DNA of 14,893 bases, taken from contig DAOTYX010000166.1 of NCBI GenBank assembly GCA_034434635.1, positions 1 through 14,893 on the forward strand, written 5' to 3'. This document shows positions 13,629 to 14,893 of this stretch, piece after piece. The translations under genes were made by a program, and so were the position numbers. Source of the DNA: DAOTYX01 sp034434635 (GTDB lineage Bacteria > Chloroflexota > Anaerolineae > B4-G1 > DUEL01). The notes beneath the pieces are model-generated. The model searched no databases. It saw only the letters and a list, made by a program, of their open reading frames with translations, and was not told the DNA's origin. Each line of letters starts with the position of its first letter. Position 1 is the first letter of the stretch.

Positions 13629-14869
13629 TCCAACGCCACCAGCACGTCCGTCCGCCCACGCAGTTCAGTGATGGCGCGCATTCCCAAGGCACGGAGGATG
13701 CCGGCCAGTTGCCACTGCCAGGCGGTGTACAGGTTGACGATGTTCTGCCACGCCGTCGCCGCGTCCACCAGTTTGCTGCGCTCCGGGTCGGTGGTGGTAA
13801 TGCCGAAGGGACAGCCCAACCCCTGCTCGCAACTGCCCAGCCGCGTGCAACCCAGGGCGACCAGTTCGGCGGTGCCGATGATGCAGCCGTCGGCGCCCAG
13901 GGCGATGGCTTTGGCCACGTCGTAGGCGGTGCGGATGCCGCCGGAGGCCATCAGGGTCAGGCTGTCGCGGATGCCTTCCCCCTGGAGGAAGCGGTGCACC
14001 TTGGGGATGGCGTACTCGATGGGCATGGCGATGTTCTTCTTGGCGATTTCCGGCGCGGCTCCCGTTCCCCCGTATGCGCCATCCAGGTGCACGATGTGCG
14101 CTCCGGCGTAGTAGGAGCCCACGGCCACCATGTCCACGTCGGTGGGGGTGGAGACCTTGACCGAGATGAGCGCCTGTGGATTGATCGCCTTGACCCAGTC
14201 CACGTGCTTTTTGTGATCTTCCACCGAATAGACGCTGTGGAAGGGGAAAGGGGAGAACAGACTGCAACCGACCACCGCCTCACGCATGGCGGCCACGGCC
14301 GGCGTGACTTTGCTGCCCAACAGGTGCCCACCCAAACCTGGCTTGGCTCCCTGGGCGTACTTGAACTCGACGATACGCGCCCGCTGGATGGTCTCCTCGC
14401 GCACTCCGAACAGGCCAGTGGCCACCTGGGTGATGATGTGCTCAGCGTAGGGGATGAGTTCGTCGGGATAACCGCCCTCACCGGTGGAGGTAAACGAATC
14501 CCAGGCCTGGGCCGCTCGCGCCCGGGCCAACATAGTGTTCAGGCTGACCGAACCGAAGGACATGCCCGCGCCGTACCACGGGTGGGGGAGGCGAAGGCAC
14601 GGTCGGCCATCGTTACGGCGATTCAGGTCGAGGGAGAGGTCTATGTCCGTGAGACGTGAAACGTGAGGCGTGGTGCGTGAGTCCTCGCCTACCTCGAAGA
14701 CGAAGCGCAGCCGGTCGAAGCCGCCACCCGATTTGCCAACGCGGTACTCCAGTCCGGACGTGGGAGGGCATCCCGTGCGCGCCTGCTCGGCAGTAGCCAG
14801 AATCAACTCGGTGGGCCAGCGCAGGTCTCCCTCCGCCTCCCCTTCATCTGGGATTTGGTCATTGGTCAT
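13625..14869 (-). CDS. Glutamate synthase FMN/Fe-S domain protein (GltB domain 2; GlxD/MgsC-like)
   Basis: This 414-residue flavoprotein corresponds to the central synthase domain of glutamate synthase. It has PWYGAGMSFGSVS (97-109), GEGGYPDE, FKYAQGAKPGLGGHL (169-183), the FMN-barrel segments SVKVSTPTDVD, HLDGAYGGTGAAPE (261-274) and LMASGGIRTAYDVAKAIALGADG, and a three-Cys iron-sulfur cluster motif C341-x5-C347-x5-C353. It would make glutamate from 2-oxoglutarate and ammonia supplied by the glutaminase subunit, using electrons from a separate donor. Residues 64-74 are encoded by a five-copy heptamer repeat. The ATG used as start lies in another heptamer run and has no ribosome-binding site. 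The frame stays open to the window edge, so the true start may be further upstream. It is the first visible gene of a five-gene operon. Among alternatives, MgsC of N-methylglutamate synthase shares this fold. Confidence 0.88.
   Translation of the reverse strand: MTNDQIPDEGEAEGDLRWPTELILATAEQARTGCPPTSGLEYRVGKSGGGFDRLRFVFEVGEDSRTTPHVSRLTDIDLSLDLNRRNDGRPCLRLPHPWYGAGMSFGSVSLNTMLARARAAQAWDSFTSTGEGGYPDELIPYAEHIITQVATGLFGVREETIQRARIVEFKYAQGAKPGLGGHLLGSKVTPAVAAMREAVVGCSLFSPFPFHSVYSVEDHKKHVDWVKAINPQALISVKVSTPTDVDMVAVGSYYAGAHIVHLDGAYGGTGAAPEIAKKNIAMPIEYAIPKVHRFLQGEGIRDSLTLMASGGIRTAYDVAKAIALGADGCIIGTAELVALGCTRLGSCEQGLGCPFGITTTDPERSKLVDAATAWQNIVNLYTAWQWQLAGILRALGMRAITELRGRTDVLVALE
14648..14682 (-). repeat. 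Five tandem 7-bp repeats inside the FMN synthase gene
   Basis: Read on the plus strand the heptamers are CCGTGAG, ACGTGAA, ACGTGAG, GCGTGGT, GCGTGAG. They lie within the coding region and encode residues 64-74 (SRTTPHVSRLT), keeping the frame since five copies (35 bp) are absorbed with flanking bases. Confidence 0.85.
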
Positions 14870-14872
14870 TGG
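14845..14872 (-). repeat. Four tandem 7-bp repeats at the FMN synthase start
   Basis: Plus-strand heptamers CATCTGG, GATTTGG, TCATTGG, TCATTGG run through the presumed start codon of the glutamate synthase gene (ATG on the minus strand at 14869, second ATG in another frame at 14862). Only three or four copies are recognisable, two of them identical. Confidence 0.65.
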
Positions 14873-14893
14873 GGTTTTGGCGGCGGTGAACAG

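Overview
The window is GC-rich, densely packed bacterial chromosome. The gene set (archaeal-type split glutamate synthase, a LysW-like carrier protein, CcmA-type ABC exporter genes) and runs of degenerate 7-bp tandem repeats at gene boundaries suggest a member of the Chloroflexota (Anaerolineae-like). That placement is inference; no rRNA or other taxonomic marker is present. There is no CRISPR array, tRNA, rRNA, transposase or phage gene.

Layout, left to right. (1) 1-813 (+): 3' part of a YtcJ-type amidohydrolase, ending 4 nt from a convergent gene. (2) 818-3247 (-): a short operon starting from a TATAAT promoter. It reads in the order LysW-like zinc-ribbon carrier, 36-residue lysine-rich microprotein, strong REP-like palindrome, HAD phosphatase, and a protein made of two fused HAD domains. 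The last two overlap by ATGA. (3) 3252-6190 (-): an ABC-2 exporter operon in the order ATPase, GNAT acetyltransferase, permease. It is preceded by a consensus promoter, a 29-codon leader peptide and two terminator hairpins with interchangeable arms, which together look like a ribosome-sensing attenuator. (4) 6198-7733 (+): divergent rluB-like pseudouridine synthase, apparently on a nearly leaderless mRNA, and cmk. An 84-bp array of twelve heptamers encodes the rluB tail and runs up to the cmk start. (5) 7798-14869 (-): a tightly coupled operon in the order FMN/Fe-S glutamate synthase domain, a glutaminase plus GXGXG fusion, a GSA-aminomutase-like class III aminotransferase, an SDR dehydrogenase and an M24 peptidase. 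It may begin beyond the right edge.

How the genes may work together. In block 5, glutaminase-derived ammonia would be used by the FMN subunit to make glutamate or a related amino acid. The PLP enzyme, dehydrogenase and peptidase could then act on a common nitrogen-containing metabolite; this is inferred from coupling alone. Block 3 looks like an inducible export/detoxification unit. In block 2 a carrier protein of the lysine/arginine pathway sits with phosphatases but without any of its usual partner enzymes.

Most notable for follow-up are the leader-peptide attenuator (5926-6190), the orphan LysW-like/Lys-rich/HAD operon, the rearranged glutamate synthase, and the heptamer repeats that have entered coding sequence.
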